NCBI RefSeq assembly: GCF_003339505.1
Contig: NZ_QPIW01000031.1
Span: 16,868-80,867, forward strand
From: Runella aurantiaca
Lineage (GTDB): Bacteria; Bacteroidota; Bacteroidia; Cytophagales; Spirosomataceae
Length of the DNA: 64,000 bases
Reading direction: 5' to 3'
Both the position numbers and the translations under genes were made by a program. The notes under the pieces are model-generated. The model ran no database searches, was not told the origin of the DNA, and saw only the letters and a program-made list of their open reading frames with translations. Shown piece after piece: positions 54,815-64,000 of the stretch (its first letter is position 1; each line of letters starts with the position of its first letter).

Positions 54815-55969
54815 CTAGTTCAAACTAAGTTCCAGAATCTCACCGACCACTTCGGGCGTAATATCGGCACGCTCGCCAAAATTCATCCCGCGCTCTACAA
54901 ATCGTTTTACGATTTCTTGCACGGTCTCTTCGGTAATTGGATACGCACTTGCTTTGGTCGGGATGCCCAAGGATTCATAAAATTCGGCCGTTTTTTGGAT
55001 GGCTCCTGCCACTACTTCATCGTCGGTACCAGTCAGTTGCCATACGCGTTTGCCGTACTGGACGAGTTTGTCCCTTTTAGTATCTTTTTTGATTTCCAAT
55101 AAATGCGGCAATACCACCGCCAACGTGCGTGCATGGTCGATGCCGTGCAGGGCCGTCAGCTCATGTCCAATCTGGTGCGTGGCCCAATCCGTCGGCACAC
55201 CCGCCGCAAGCAAGCCATTGAGGGCCATTGTCGCGGCCCACATTACGTTGGCGGCGGCGTCATAATCGGTCGGGTTAAGCATCATTTTTGGGCCTTCGTC
55301 AATCAGCGTTAGCAGCACGGCTTCGGCCATACGGTCCTGCATTTCGGCCCGTACTGAGTAGGTCATGTATTGCTCCATCACGTGCGTAAAGGCATCGGCA
55401 ATGCCGTTGGCAATTTGGCGCGGCGGCAACGAAAACGTCGTTTCGGGGTCCAGAATAGAGAACTTTGGATATACGAGCGGATTTCCAAGTCCCTTTTTCT
55501 CGTGCGTTTCTTTACGGCTAATAACCGCGTAATAGTTCATTTCTGAGCCTGTAGCGGGGAGCGTCAAAACAGCACCGAGCGGGAGGGCAGTAGTAATTTT
55601 AACACGATTACCCACAATTTGCCAAGGGTCGTTGCCCGTAAAAGGAATGGCCGCTGCGATGAATTTTGTACCGTCAAGCACCGAGCCACCACCCACGGCC
55701 AACAGAAAATCAATCTTTTCGGCACGTCCCAATTCCACGGCTTTCATCAGAGTTTCGTAGGTAGGATTGGCTTCAATACCCCCAAACTCAACGGTTTTGT
55801 GCCCGGCAAGTGCCGATTTTACTTGCTCGTATACGCCGTTTTTGAAAATACTCCCACCGCCATAGGTAATCATTATGGTGGCATCGGTGGGGATTTGCTT
55901 TGATAATTGTGCAATTTGGCCTTTTCCGAAAATGATTCGAACCGGATTGTGATACTGAAAGTTTATCAT
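54815..55969 (-). CDS. Iron-containing alcohol dehydrogenase (YqhD/BdhA-like)
   Basis: A 384-residue group III alcohol dehydrogenase: NADP-binding GGGSVLDGTKFIAAA near residue 93 and metal ligands in NGIADAFTHVMEQ and HQIGHELTALHGIDHARTLA. YqhD-type enzymes reduce aldehydes such as lactaldehyde. Placed convergent to the fucose genes, so lactaldehyde reduction is a fair guess, though co-regulation is not shown. Confidence 0.92.
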   Translation of the reverse strand: MINFQYHNPVRIIFGKGQIAQLSKQIPTDATIMITYGGGSIFKNGVYEQVKSALAGHKTVEFGGIEANPTYETLMKAVELGRAEKIDFLLAVGGGSVLDGTKFIAAAIPFTGNDPWQIVGNRVKITTALPLGAVLTLPATGSEMNYYAVISRKETHEKKGLGNPLVYPKFSILDPETTFSLPPRQIANGIADAFTHVMEQYMTYSVRAEMQDRMAEAVLLTLIDEGPKMMLNPTDYDAAANVMWAATMALNGLLAAGVPTDWATHQIGHELTALHGIDHARTLAVVLPHLLEIKKDTKRDKLVQYGKRVWQLTGTDDEVVAGAIQKTAEFYESLGIPTKASAYPITEETVQEIVKRFVERGMNFGERADITPEVVGEILELSLN

Positions 55970-56087
55970 AAAAAATGAAATTTTTTAACTCGCTATTTAG
56001 TTTGACTAACTAATCCATCACTAGTTTAGTTTCCAACATTTTTCGTATTATTACATTCCCAAAACATCCCTTTTAGCTTTCCCTCTC

Positions 56088-56462
56088 ATGAAAATTTTGG
56101 TAGTTGACGACGAACAGGACATAAAAACGCTCTTTGAACAACGCTTTCGACGTGAAATAAGAAGCGGTGAATTAAATTTTGATTTTGCCCACTCTGGAGA
56201 AGAGGCTCTGAGCTATTTGAATGACCATTTTTCAGAAATTGTGTTGATTCTTTCCGACATCAATATGCCCGGCATGAGCGGAATCGAACTGTTGAAACGG
56301 ATTCGGACGGAGCGCCCCAGTGCCCCTCCAATGGTGATGATGATAACGGCCTACAATGACGACGAGAATTTTAACCAAGCCAAAAAATACGGAGCCGATG
56401 ATTTTCTAACCAAACCGATTGACTTCGCCAACCTCAAACAGAAACTTACCCTCTCATTATGA
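56088..56462 (+). CDS. Single-domain response regulator
   Basis: A 124-residue REC domain: acidic pocket DDE (7-9), phospho-acceptor D57 in LILSDINMPG, switch Thr in MMITAY and Lys in FLTKPIDF. It overlaps the cyclase gene by 4 bp (ATGA), so the two are translationally coupled. The two receivers share REIRSG/RQIREG-type sequence near residue 22, suggesting duplication. No histidine kinase is nearby. Confidence 0.93.
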   Translation: MKILVVDDEQDIKTLFEQRFRREIRSGELNFDFAHSGEEALSYLNDHFSEIVLILSDINMPGMSGIELLKRIRTERPSAPPMVMMITAYNDDENFNQAKKYGADDFLTKPIDFANLKQKLTLSL

Positions 56463-57508
56463 ATAAAGCCAAAATGCTCGTCGTAGATGACGAAAGCGAT
56501 TTGGAATTGCTGATCAAACAAAAATTTAGACGACAAATCCGCGAAGGTCTCTACCAGTTTGTCTTTGCACCCAACGGCGTGGAAGCCTTCAAACTTCTAC
56601 AGGAAACCCCCGACATAGATTTAGTGCTGAGCGACATCAACATGCCTCTCATGGATGGGCTGACGCTATTGAGCAAGGTGAGCGAGTTGAGCCCACTTAT
56701 TAAAGTTATCATGGTTTCCGCTTATGGCGACATGGACAACATCCGCACCGCCATGAACCGAGGAGCCTTTGATTTTGTGTGTAAACCCGTCAATTTTGAA
56801 GATTTAGAGCTAACCGTTCAGAAAACCCTCGTACACGTTCAGCAACTGCGCGATACCCTCAAGGCCATCAAAGAAAACAACATTCTGCGGATGTACGTGG
56901 ATGAGAATGTGTTGAGTTTTATGAGCCGCAAAGAATTCGAGTCGGCTATCATGGTCAACGAAACGGTAGAGGCAACGGTCGTGTTCATGGATATTTGCGG
57001 CTTCACGGCCATTACCGAAAACGCCGACCCCGATACCGTCGTGCACTTAATCAACAAGTATTTTGACGTGATGGTCAAAGAAATCATTGCGCAGGGAGGC
57101 CACGTAGATAAATTTATGGGCGATGCTGTCATGGCTGTCTTTCGGGGCGAATACCACCTCGACCACGCCATCGAAGCCGCCTTGGCCGTGCGTAGCCACA
57201 TTGCTGCCATTCAGGAAAACCTGCTCGACCATACCACCTACATGCCCCGCGTAGCCATCGGAATCAACTCTGGCGAAATGATTTCGGGAAATATCGGTTC
57301 GGTCTCGCTGCGGCGGCTCGACTATACGGTTATTGGCGATACCGTCAACGTAGCCCAGCGCTTTCAGTCGGTAGCCAAACCGGGCCAAATTGTGATTGGA
57401 CAAGCGGCTTACAATCAAGTAAAAGAATCTTTCAACTGTCAGCCCGTGGGTGAAGTAATCCTAAAAAACAAGGCAAACCCGCTGATGATTTATGAAGTAT
57501 TGGAATAA
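56459..57508 (+). CDS. Response regulator with class III adenylate/guanylate cyclase domain
   Basis: A 349-residue protein: REC domain (1-125; D59 in VLSDINMP), coiled linker (125-160), cyclase domain (165-349). Metal aspartates D178 (VVFMDICGFTAI) and D222 (KFMGDAVMAVF), with Lys218; the transition-state Asn and Arg lie in DYTVIGDTVNVAQRF. Lys plus the Thr of DYT favour ATP, so cAMP is likely. Receiver phosphorylation presumably controls activity. Coupled to the single-domain regulator upstream. Confidence 0.93.
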   Translation: MNKAKMLVVDDESDLELLIKQKFRRQIREGLYQFVFAPNGVEAFKLLQETPDIDLVLSDINMPLMDGLTLLSKVSELSPLIKVIMVSAYGDMDNIRTAMNRGAFDFVCKPVNFEDLELTVQKTLVHVQQLRDTLKAIKENNILRMYVDENVLSFMSRKEFESAIMVNETVEATVVFMDICGFTAITENADPDTVVHLINKYFDVMVKEIIAQGGHVDKFMGDAVMAVFRGEYHLDHAIEAALAVRSHIAAIQENLLDHTTYMPRVAIGINSGEMISGNIGSVSLRRLDYTVIGDTVNVAQRFQSVAKPGQIVIGQAAYNQVKESFNCQPVGEVILKNKANPLMIYEVLE

Positions 57509-57666
57509 CTACAAGCACTTATATAGCCATTCCAAAAAAATATCCTGACCCGAAAAGACGAAATCACTAGCCATTTCTTTCAACTCTTGGACGAGCCTAT
57601 CAACAATATGCAATACTAGTTTAGTAGTTATATTTGCTAACGTAATGGTTAATATTTGTTACCTAC

Positions 57667-58299
57667 ATGCCCCGTTTCAATTCGATTGCCGGCCAACGAG
57701 TACAACGCATTGAAGCCCTGAGCGACGGCGTTTTTTCAATCGCCATGACCCTTCTGGTTTTCAATATGAAAGACCCCGTCAGCGGGATGGTGATTTCTGA
57801 CGGAAAACTCCTTGCTGCGCTCTACGATACCCTGCCCACGTTACTCACCTATTTTTTGAGTTTCATGACGCTCGGTATTTTTTGGACTGGCCAATCTACG
57901 CAGTTTCATTACATTCAAAAATACGACCGAAACCTCAGTTGGATTTCCCTGTTTTTTTTAATGTTTGTGTCAATATTACCCTTTACGACGGGAATTTTGA
58001 GCAATCACATCACCAACCGACTTTCAATCGGTATTTATTGGCTGAATATTGTAGCGCTGGGCACGCTCCTGTATTCGCATTGGCACTATGCCTATAAACA
58101 CCACTGCGTCAATTTTCCAGACAACAACGGCCCAGTCGTCAACAGCGCCCTGCAAAATCGAGTCCTGACGGCCCAAAGTCTATACACCATAGCCGCGGCT
58201 CTTTGTTTTATCAATACCTACGTAAGTATCATTGCTATCATTCTGATTCAGTTAAACTACGCCCTCGGCCTCTTCAACCCTAAATTAGCCAAACTGTAA
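57667..58299 (+). CDS. TMEM175/DUF1211-like potassium channel protein
   Basis: A 210-residue membrane protein with the DUF1211 signature RIEALSDGVFSIAMTLLV near residue 14 (FSxxxT filter-lining helix) and about six helices. Prokaryotic TMEM175 proteins are tetrameric K+ channels. The stop overlaps the bestrophin start (TAATG), so the genes are coupled. TATATTTG, a -7 box match, lies at 57629-57636. Confidence 0.87.
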   Translation: MPRFNSIAGQRVQRIEALSDGVFSIAMTLLVFNMKDPVSGMVISDGKLLAALYDTLPTLLTYFLSFMTLGIFWTGQSTQFHYIQKYDRNLSWISLFFLMFVSILPFTTGILSNHITNRLSIGIYWLNIVALGTLLYSHWHYAYKHHCVNFPDNNGPVVNSALQNRVLTAQSLYTIAAALCFINTYVSIIAIILIQLNYALGLFNPKLAKL

Positions 58300-59303
58300 T
58301 GCACGCAGGAAGCCATTATAAACTCAAAGAATTTTTGCTCTGGACACGCCGTGAGATTTATGTTTTACTGGTTTTAGGAATCGTCCCGACCGCTTTGTAC
58401 CAATACCTCGACTGGCATTGGCTGGCGGTTCCGTGGGTGCCCATCACGCTGGTAGGCACGGCGGCGGCTTTCATTGTCGGTTTTAAAAATACTCAAACTT
58501 ATAATCGTCTCTGGGAAGCCCGACAAATTTGGGGAGCTATCGTCAATACCAGCCGGGCTTGGGGAATTATGGTAAAGGATTGTGTCATCGTCCCCGATGC
58601 TCCCCACGACGCCAAAGCCCTACATCAACAGTTGATATACCGTCATGTGGCTTGGCTAACGGCACTGCGTTTTCAGTTGCGAGAAGCCCGGCTGTGGGAA
58701 AATACCAACAAGAGTTATAACAAAGAATACCGCCGTTTTTTTTCGGTTCCTGAAAAGGAGCAGAAACTCGACGATGAACTCAAAAAGTATCTCTCCGACC
58801 AAGAATTGACTTACGTACTCGGCAAGAAAAACCGCGCCACGCACATAGTGAGCCTGCAATCAAAGCAGCTAAGAGAATTGAAGCAACAAGGCTACATTGA
58901 CCCGCTAAATTACGTAGAAATGGAAAACCTGTTGGTGAATCTTTACGAACAGCAAGGCAAATGTGAGCGCATCAAAAACTTCCCCTATCCGCGTCAATTT
59001 GCCTCCATCAATTTCTTCTTTGTGCGCCTTTTCGTTTTCATGGTTCCTTTTGGAATGTTGAAAGAATTTGAAAAGTTGGGCGAACACATGGTTTGGATGA
59101 CTATTCCATTCAGTGTACTGGTGTCGTGGGTGTTTTCGAGCATGGAAAAAGTAGGAGAAAGCACCGAAAATCCCTTTGAAGGCGGCTCCAATGACGTGCC
59201 TATTACGTCTATGAGCCGTACGATTGAAATAGACCTGCGAGAAATGTTGGACGAAACCGATTTGCCCCCCGCGATTCAGGCAGTAAACAATATTTTAATG
59301 TAA
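58299..59303 (+). CDS. Bestrophin family anion channel protein, copy 1
   Basis: A 334-residue bacterial bestrophin (YneE-like): TM helix 1 (EIYVLLVLGIVPTALYQYLD), then FIVGFKNTQTYNRLWEARQIWGAIV-type segment with NRLWEAR, and the late SVLVSWVFSSMEKVGESTE, ENPFEG and DVPITSMSRTIEIDLR blocks. Bacterial homologues form pentameric ion channels. One-base overlap with the TMEM175-like gene. Confidence 0.92.
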   Translation: MHAGSHYKLKEFLLWTRREIYVLLVLGIVPTALYQYLDWHWLAVPWVPITLVGTAAAFIVGFKNTQTYNRLWEARQIWGAIVNTSRAWGIMVKDCVIVPDAPHDAKALHQQLIYRHVAWLTALRFQLREARLWENTNKSYNKEYRRFFSVPEKEQKLDDELKKYLSDQELTYVLGKKNRATHIVSLQSKQLRELKQQGYIDPLNYVEMENLLVNLYEQQGKCERIKNFPYPRQFASINFFFVRLFVFMVPFGMLKEFEKLGEHMVWMTIPFSVLVSWVFSSMEKVGESTENPFEGGSNDVPITSMSRTIEIDLREMLDETDLPPAIQAVNNILM

Positions 59304-59348
59304 GACAGGGCTTACCATCGTCGTTTTTCACAACGTCAGCATTACCCC

Positions 59349-62300
59349 ATGAGAGAACATCCCCACGAATATATTCTTGAAAACAGCACCATTGCCACGC
59401 TCACTTATTCAGACTTATTAAAACACAGCACCGACTTCTTTGACGTGGGCGCAAGGGGCTTTTTTGATATTCATCCCCAAACCATTGACCTCAACGTCGG
59501 GGTATTTACGCATTCGTCAACGACACTTGCGTTCCCTGCCGTATCTGTCTCACAATTAAACAATTCCGTCGTTATTTCCTGCGGATGCCAAGCCCTAAAA
59601 AAGAAATTATGCGAGCACCAAGCACAGGTATTGTACAACATTATTGACCGTCTGTATCTGCGTATTTTTTTTGATACCCACTTGCGAAAAACCAAAATGC
59701 AGCAAGTAGCCAAAGAATATGGATTGGAAGAAGAAGCCGAATTAGATGATTTTTTTTACGTTGAATACATCAATAAATCGTTTGAAATCAAGCCAAAAAT
59801 CAAAGAGTTATTGCCCCTCAATAAAGCCACGAACGACTATTTTCGAGAACATTTATTGCCGCAAAAAAACCTTGTCCTGCCCGGCATCGTCGATGAGAAA
59901 TCCAACTCCAAGATGGCCATTGTGTTTCGGAAACATAAGTACTACGAACGGTTCGTGGTGGAGCTTTTTGAAGGGCAAGTAAGCCGCGACGGCAAACTCA
60001 AAAATCCCTTTAGCTCCGTAGACCCGCTAAATCTTATCTGGAAAACTGAAAAACTGGAAGATGCGAAATTTTATACCGCTATTTCAAAATTTCAGCAACA
60101 TTTTACCACCGACAAATCGGCATCGGTGCTCGAAGCCTTAAAAGTAATCGTTAAAAATCCGCTCAATCTGGACGTTTATTCCCACGAAATTGGCCAATCT
60201 GACAACGTTACGGCCAACTCGATTGTGAAAGTTCAGCTGCGAAAAGCGGCGCTTGACGTAAAATTATCGGTCGACCAACGCAAACAGTTTTTCGAAATCA
60301 CCGGCGAACTGGTCGTAAATGACAAGGCGTATCCGTTAAAAAACCTGACCTTGAAATACGATTATTTTGTCCACATCGGAGAAACCTTGTACCTGGTCAG
60401 CAACCCCGATATGCTCCGCGTGATTCAGTTTTTCAAAAAAAGCAACCCCGTTTTGCTCATTCATGCTTCCAAATACGATGAGTTTAAGGAGACCATTCTT
60501 GCCGAACTCGAACACCAAATCAGCATCCGATACGCCTACCTCCGCCCCGCCACTCAAAAGCAACTCATTGAACATGAGGCCGAAACCACCATTGAAAAAA
60601 TCATTTACCTCTCAGACCGCAATAATTACGTAGTACTCACGCCCGTGGTCAAATACGGTAGCATCGAGATTCCTGTTTCGTCCCGCAAACAAATTTATGA
60701 TACGGACCAAAACGGCAATGTCTTTCAGATTGAGCGAGATGAGGAGCTAGAAATCCAGTTTACGGCGGTAGTAGCCCAACAACATCCTGATTTTCAGGAG
60801 CAACTTCAGGAGATGGATTATTTCTATCTGCACAAAAATCGGTTCTTGGACGAGGATTGGTTTTTGGAGGCTTTTCAGGTGTGGAAAAATGAGAATATTA
60901 CCATTTTAGGATTTAATGAATTAACCAACAATCGACTCAATCAGCACAAAGCGCGGGTTTCCATCAGCGTTGTGAGTGGCACAGATTGGTTTGATACGTC
61001 GCTAGAAATCAAGTACGGCAAGCAAAAAGCCTCGCTAAAACAATTGCATAAATCCATTCGTAATAAAAGTAAATTTGTGCAACTCGACGACGGTACGATG
61101 GGCATTTTGCCCGACGAATGGATGAAAAAAATTGCCGCCTTTTTTCAGGCGGGAGAAGTCGAAGAAGAGGTCCTAAAAATTCCGAAAAACAATTTTACAC
61201 AAATTGATCAACTTTTTGAAAATGAATCGTTAAGCCAAGAAGTAAAAGATGAACTGGCTTTTTATTCGACAAAATTCTCCTCTCTCAAAAACCTTAAAGA
61301 AGTACCTGTACCACCCGAGCTTAACGCCACCCTACGCGATTATCAGCGGCAGGGACTAAACTGGTTGAATTTTCTGGATGAGCATAATTTTGGCGCGTGC
61401 CTTGCCGACGACATGGGCTTGGGAAAAACCATCCAAATCATCGCCTTTATTCTTTCACAACGCACCAAGCGCCCCAACACCACCAACCTGATTGTGGTGC
61501 CTACGTCGCTGCTTTTCAACTGGCAAGACGAAGTTGCCAAATTTGCGCCATCCATGCGGTTGTTTACACATTATGGCCCCAATCGACCGAAATCCGTCGG
61601 TGAGTTTGACCGTTACGAAGTGATTTTGACGACCTACGGCATGGTGCTTTCCGATGTTCATTTTCTGAAATCATACCGGTTCAATTACATTTTTTTGGAC
61701 GAATCGCAGGCCATCAAAAACCCCGAATCGCAGCGCTATAAAGCCGTTCGGATGCTCCACTCCCGCAACAAAGTAGTACTTACGGGTACGCCGATTGAAA
61801 ACAACACCTTTGATATTTTCGGGCAACTTTCTTTTGCCTGCCCGGGATTGCTGGGCAGCAAACAATATTTTAAGGCCATTTATTCGATGCCCATCGACAA
61901 GTTTGAAGACCGCAAAAGGTCCAACGAACTGCAAAAACGAATTGAGCCGTTTATTCTGCGAAGAACAAAAAAACAGGTAGCCACCGAACTCCCCGACAAA
62001 ACGGAAATGGTGATTTACTGCGAAATGGGCGAAGAACAACGCAAGGTTTATGATGCTTGCGAGAAAGAATTGCGGGAGTATATTTTGGGCAAAACCCAAG
62101 ACGACCTCACCCACAGCAGTATGCACGTGCTGACGGGCCTGACCAAATTACGTCAGATTTGCAATTCGCCCGCGCTGCTGAAAGACGAAGAATTTAAGGG
62201 CAACCATTCGGCGAAAATTGAGGTGCTGGTAGAGCAAATTGAGAACAAATCATCGCAGCACAAAATCTTGGTTTTTTCACAATTCGTATCCATGCTTGAT

Positions 62301-62711
62301 TTGATAAAAAAAGAGCTGGAAGCCAAGGGAATTGTCTTCGAATACCTCACCGGACAAACTAAAAACCGCGCCGCCAAAGTGAATGAATTTCAGAATAACG
62401 ACAACGTGCGCGTGTTTCTCATCAGTTTGAAAGCGGGCGGCACGGGACTCAATTTGACCGAAGCTGATTACGTGTACCTTATCGACCCGTGGTGGAATCC
62501 TTCCGTCGAAAACCAGGCGATTGACCGCAGTTACCGCATCGGTCAAACCAAAAATGTCATTGCGGTACGGCTGATTTGCCCCAACACGATTGAAGAAAAA
62601 GTCGTGAAATTGCAGGAGTCAAAAACCAAATTGGCGGGAAACTTACTGAAATCCGATGAGTCCATTCTAAAATCATTTTCAAGAGACGATTTACTGGGAT
62701 TATTGGGGTAG
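59349..62711 (+). CDS. SWIM zinc finger and SNF2/SWI2 family helicase
   Basis: A 1120-residue protein. SWIM-type zinc motif C78-x-C80-x7-C88-x-H90 (SCGCQALKKKLCEH). From about 660: motif I ADDMGLGKTIQII, Ia TNLIVVPTSLLFNW, II DESQAIKN, III LTGTPIENN, then the C-terminal lobe ILVFSQFVSMLDLIKK, AGGTGLNLTEADYVYLID and QAIDRSYRIGQTKNV. Motif II reads DESQ where DEAQ/DEAH is commoner. A DNA-translocating, protein-remodelling ATPase; target unknown. It separates two bestrophin genes. Confidence 0.95.
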   Translation: MREHPHEYILENSTIATLTYSDLLKHSTDFFDVGARGFFDIHPQTIDLNVGVFTHSSTTLAFPAVSVSQLNNSVVISCGCQALKKKLCEHQAQVLYNIIDRLYLRIFFDTHLRKTKMQQVAKEYGLEEEAELDDFFYVEYINKSFEIKPKIKELLPLNKATNDYFREHLLPQKNLVLPGIVDEKSNSKMAIVFRKHKYYERFVVELFEGQVSRDGKLKNPFSSVDPLNLIWKTEKLEDAKFYTAISKFQQHFTTDKSASVLEALKVIVKNPLNLDVYSHEIGQSDNVTANSIVKVQLRKAALDVKLSVDQRKQFFEITGELVVNDKAYPLKNLTLKYDYFVHIGETLYLVSNPDMLRVIQFFKKSNPVLLIHASKYDEFKETILAELEHQISIRYAYLRPATQKQLIEHEAETTIEKIIYLSDRNNYVVLTPVVKYGSIEIPVSSRKQIYDTDQNGNVFQIERDEELEIQFTAVVAQQHPDFQEQLQEMDYFYLHKNRFLDEDWFLEAFQVWKNENITILGFNELTNNRLNQHKARVSISVVSGTDWFDTSLEIKYGKQKASLKQLHKSIRNKSKFVQLDDGTMGILPDEWMKKIAAFFQAGEVEEEVLKIPKNNFTQIDQLFENESLSQEVKDELAFYSTKFSSLKNLKEVPVPPELNATLRDYQRQGLNWLNFLDEHNFGACLADDMGLGKTIQIIAFILSQRTKRPNTTNLIVVPTSLLFNWQDEVAKFAPSMRLFTHYGPNRPKSVGEFDRYEVILTTYGMVLSDVHFLKSYRFNYIFLDESQAIKNPESQRYKAVRMLHSRNKVVLTGTPIENNTFDIFGQLSFACPGLLGSKQYFKAIYSMPIDKFEDRKRSNELQKRIEPFILRRTKKQVATELPDKTEMVIYCEMGEEQRKVYDACEKELREYILGKTQDDLTHSSMHVLTGLTKLRQICNSPALLKDEEFKGNHSAKIEVLVEQIENKSSQHKILVFSQFVSMLDLIKKELEAKGIVFEYLTGQTKNRAAKVNEFQNNDNVRVFLISLKAGGTGLNLTEADYVYLIDPWWNPSVENQAIDRSYRIGQTKNVIAVRLICPNTIEEKVVKLQESKTKLAGNLLKSDESILKSFSRDDLLGLLG

Positions 62712-62884
62712 CCTGACGCCCTTTTGCGATTCCTAAAAATATCCCCAAAAAGTCATTTTTTGCGTAGAATTGACCATTTGGGGAGGATTATCAACCAACC
62801 TTTAATACCTTTACACTCATAAAAATGACGTACTTGAAAAAGTAAAACCGACAACCCTTCACCAAAACCATCTCGCTCAACCCC

Positions 62885-63820
62885 ATGATTCTCAGGAAAA
62901 ACTTTGACCTCCGCATTGTATTCTGGAACATTCGTTACGAAACAGGCATTACTCTTTTTGTCTCAATTATTATTTGGCTGCTGCACAAATACGGCGCCAT
63001 CGAAGTTGTTCTCCCATTTAGTGTAGCGGCTATTTTAGGCTCGGCACTGGCTATTTTTATTGCGTTTCGAAACCAAAGTGCGTACGCGCGCTGGTGGGAA
63101 GCCCGGACAATATGGGGCGGAATCATCAATAACAGCCGGATTTTTGCCCGGCAGGTAATTGCCAATGCCGACAACGCCGCCGCCCTCGGCAAAATAAGCC
63201 ACGAAGCCGCCCAAGCCTACAAAAAAGAAATGGTGTATCGTCAGATTGCCTTTGCGCACACGCTGCGCCTTCATTTGAGGCGGCAAACTCAGTGGAGTGA
63301 CTTACAGCATTTACTAAGTCCCGAGGAATTTGAGTCCTTCTTAAAGGCACAAAATAAGCCCAACATCCTCCTCAACACGCAAGGAGTTCGCCTGAGAGAA
63401 GGCATGAGAACTGGCGCGCTGGATATTGTTGACAATTTCACGATGGAGCCAAATTTAGCTACCTTCAACAACTGGCAAGGCGCTTGCGAACGCATCAAAA
63501 ACACGCCCTTACCGCGCAATTATCATTATTTCACGCGGCTCTTTTTGTACACCTTCATTTTTGTCCTTCCCATTTGTTTGGTGAGTGATTTAAAAAAAAT
63601 GGAGGTTGATTACATGGTAACACCCGTAAGTTTTATCCTTTGTTTCGTGTTTTCGGTCATGAATCGCGTGGGAGAAATCAATGAGGCACCTTTCGAAAAC
63701 GGCTTGCAAGACGTTCCAATGACTGCCTTATGCAACACCATTGAGCGCGATTTGAAGGAGCAATTGGGCGAGACCGAGTTGCCCATAAAACTCGAACCCG
63801 TGAAAGGTTTTCTTTTTTAA
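62885..63820 (+). CDS. Bestrophin family anion channel protein, copy 2
   Basis: A 311-residue bestrophin: LRKNFDLRIVFWNIRYETG, membrane helix, FRNQSAYARWWEARTIWGGI, and the late MNRVGEINEAPFENGLQDVP and CNTIERDLKEQLGE blocks. Shares the fold and key blocks with copy 1 but is strongly diverged, so it is an old paralog. Followed by a terminator at 63915-63946. Confidence 0.93.
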   Translation: MILRKNFDLRIVFWNIRYETGITLFVSIIIWLLHKYGAIEVVLPFSVAAILGSALAIFIAFRNQSAYARWWEARTIWGGIINNSRIFARQVIANADNAAALGKISHEAAQAYKKEMVYRQIAFAHTLRLHLRRQTQWSDLQHLLSPEEFESFLKAQNKPNILLNTQGVRLREGMRTGALDIVDNFTMEPNLATFNNWQGACERIKNTPLPRNYHYFTRLFLYTFIFVLPICLVSDLKKMEVDYMVTPVSFILCFVFSVMNRVGEINEAPFENGLQDVPMTALCNTIERDLKEQLGETELPIKLEPVKGFLF

Positions 63821-63914
63821 TCTGCGGAGCAATACTGCCTATTTTTCACCCTATAAACATATAAGACATTATATAGGCTTCCCTTGGAAATTACTTTGGA
63901 CTTTGTTTTTCTTT

Positions 63915-63946
63915 AAAAACCCCAGCTAACTATTGCTGGGGTTTTT
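63915..63946 (+). terminator. Terminator after bestrophin copy 2
   Basis: A 12-bp stem AAAAACCCCAGC (63915-63926) / GCTGGGGTTTTT (63935-63946), with the T-run within the second arm. Confidence 0.88.
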
Positions 63947-64000
63947 AACTTTTGATTAACTTACCACAGAATAATACAACATTTACAAATTTTTCATCTA

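Noticed and set aside
1..64000. CRISPR arrays, rRNA, tRNA, insertion sequences, prophage
   Set aside because: I found no regularly spaced repeats, no cloverleaf or rRNA sequence, and no transposase, integrase or phage structural protein.

Overview
The window looks like chromosome of an aerobic, heterotrophic Bacteroidota bacterium, most likely Cytophagales (Spirosomataceae, Runella/Dyadobacter-like). The basis is the family content (DUF5916, DUF5723, DUF4412 and DUF418 proteins, a fused ABC permease/M1 peptidase, a YqhD-type dehydrogenase, a FucP-type sugar importer), Bacteroidota promoters of the form TTTG-N19-TAnnTTTG (a perfect one at 32191-32221), and almost no Shine-Dalgarno sequences. 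The genus is inferred. I saw no rRNA, tRNA, CRISPR array, transposase or phage structural gene.

Layout. 1-1723: start of a secreted subtilisin-like protease running off the left edge. 1834-7268: a probable D-amino-acid/peptidoglycan-peptide module: enolase-superfamily epimerase, DUF1611 protein, a fused serine hydrolase/D-aminoacylase and a divergent Lrp regulator. 7437-12268: two amidohydrolase-fold genes separated by a four-helix-bundle (23S-IVS-type) gene inside inverted repeats. 12333-16386: DUF4412, an NmrA-like oxidoreductase and TetR sharing an ACATACC operator, and an ATP-grasp protein. 16621-24082: DUF5723, enoyl-CoA hydratase-like, EEP hydrolase, RarA, ECF sigma factor, adenine deaminase and a tiny HExxH membrane protein. 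24173-32722: DUF5916, LepA, a broken Uma2 gene, PDH E2, HslV, peptidyl-tRNA hydrolase and a small exported protein. 32854-40301: Gfo/Idh (GH109-like), MetG, SmpB and an S9 peptidase. 40374-46640: a GNAT/RelE/antitoxin operon, then an ABC ATPase and its permease-M1 partner split by a second four-helix-bundle cassette. 46735-47456: a frameshifted polyvalent-type kinase gene followed by a 64-bp second copy of the M1 gene 3' end. 47586-50997: DUF418, a TIM-barrel isomerase and a radical SAM/SPASM protein. 51097-55969: a lipoprotein and a probable L-fucose module (SDR, FucP, alcohol dehydrogenase). 56088-63820: two response regulators (the second a class III nucleotide cyclase), a TMEM175-like channel, two bestrophins and a SWIM/SNF2 helicase.

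Most interesting signals. (1) Two four-helix-bundle genes sit between co-directional operon partners inside GA/CT-rich inverted repeats, with a possible gene-less copy at 37105-37175; this resembles the layout of 23S rRNA intervening sequences but lies in mRNAs. (2) The M1 gene tail is repeated 813 bp downstream with only synonymous differences, bracketing a kinase gene that lost its catalytic loop by a frameshift. (3) The D-amino-acid module resembles the DgcN/DgcA pathway with an added fused hydrolase. (4) A TetR operator fills the spacer of the TetR gene's own promoter. Most other genes are ordinary housekeeping or family-level calls.
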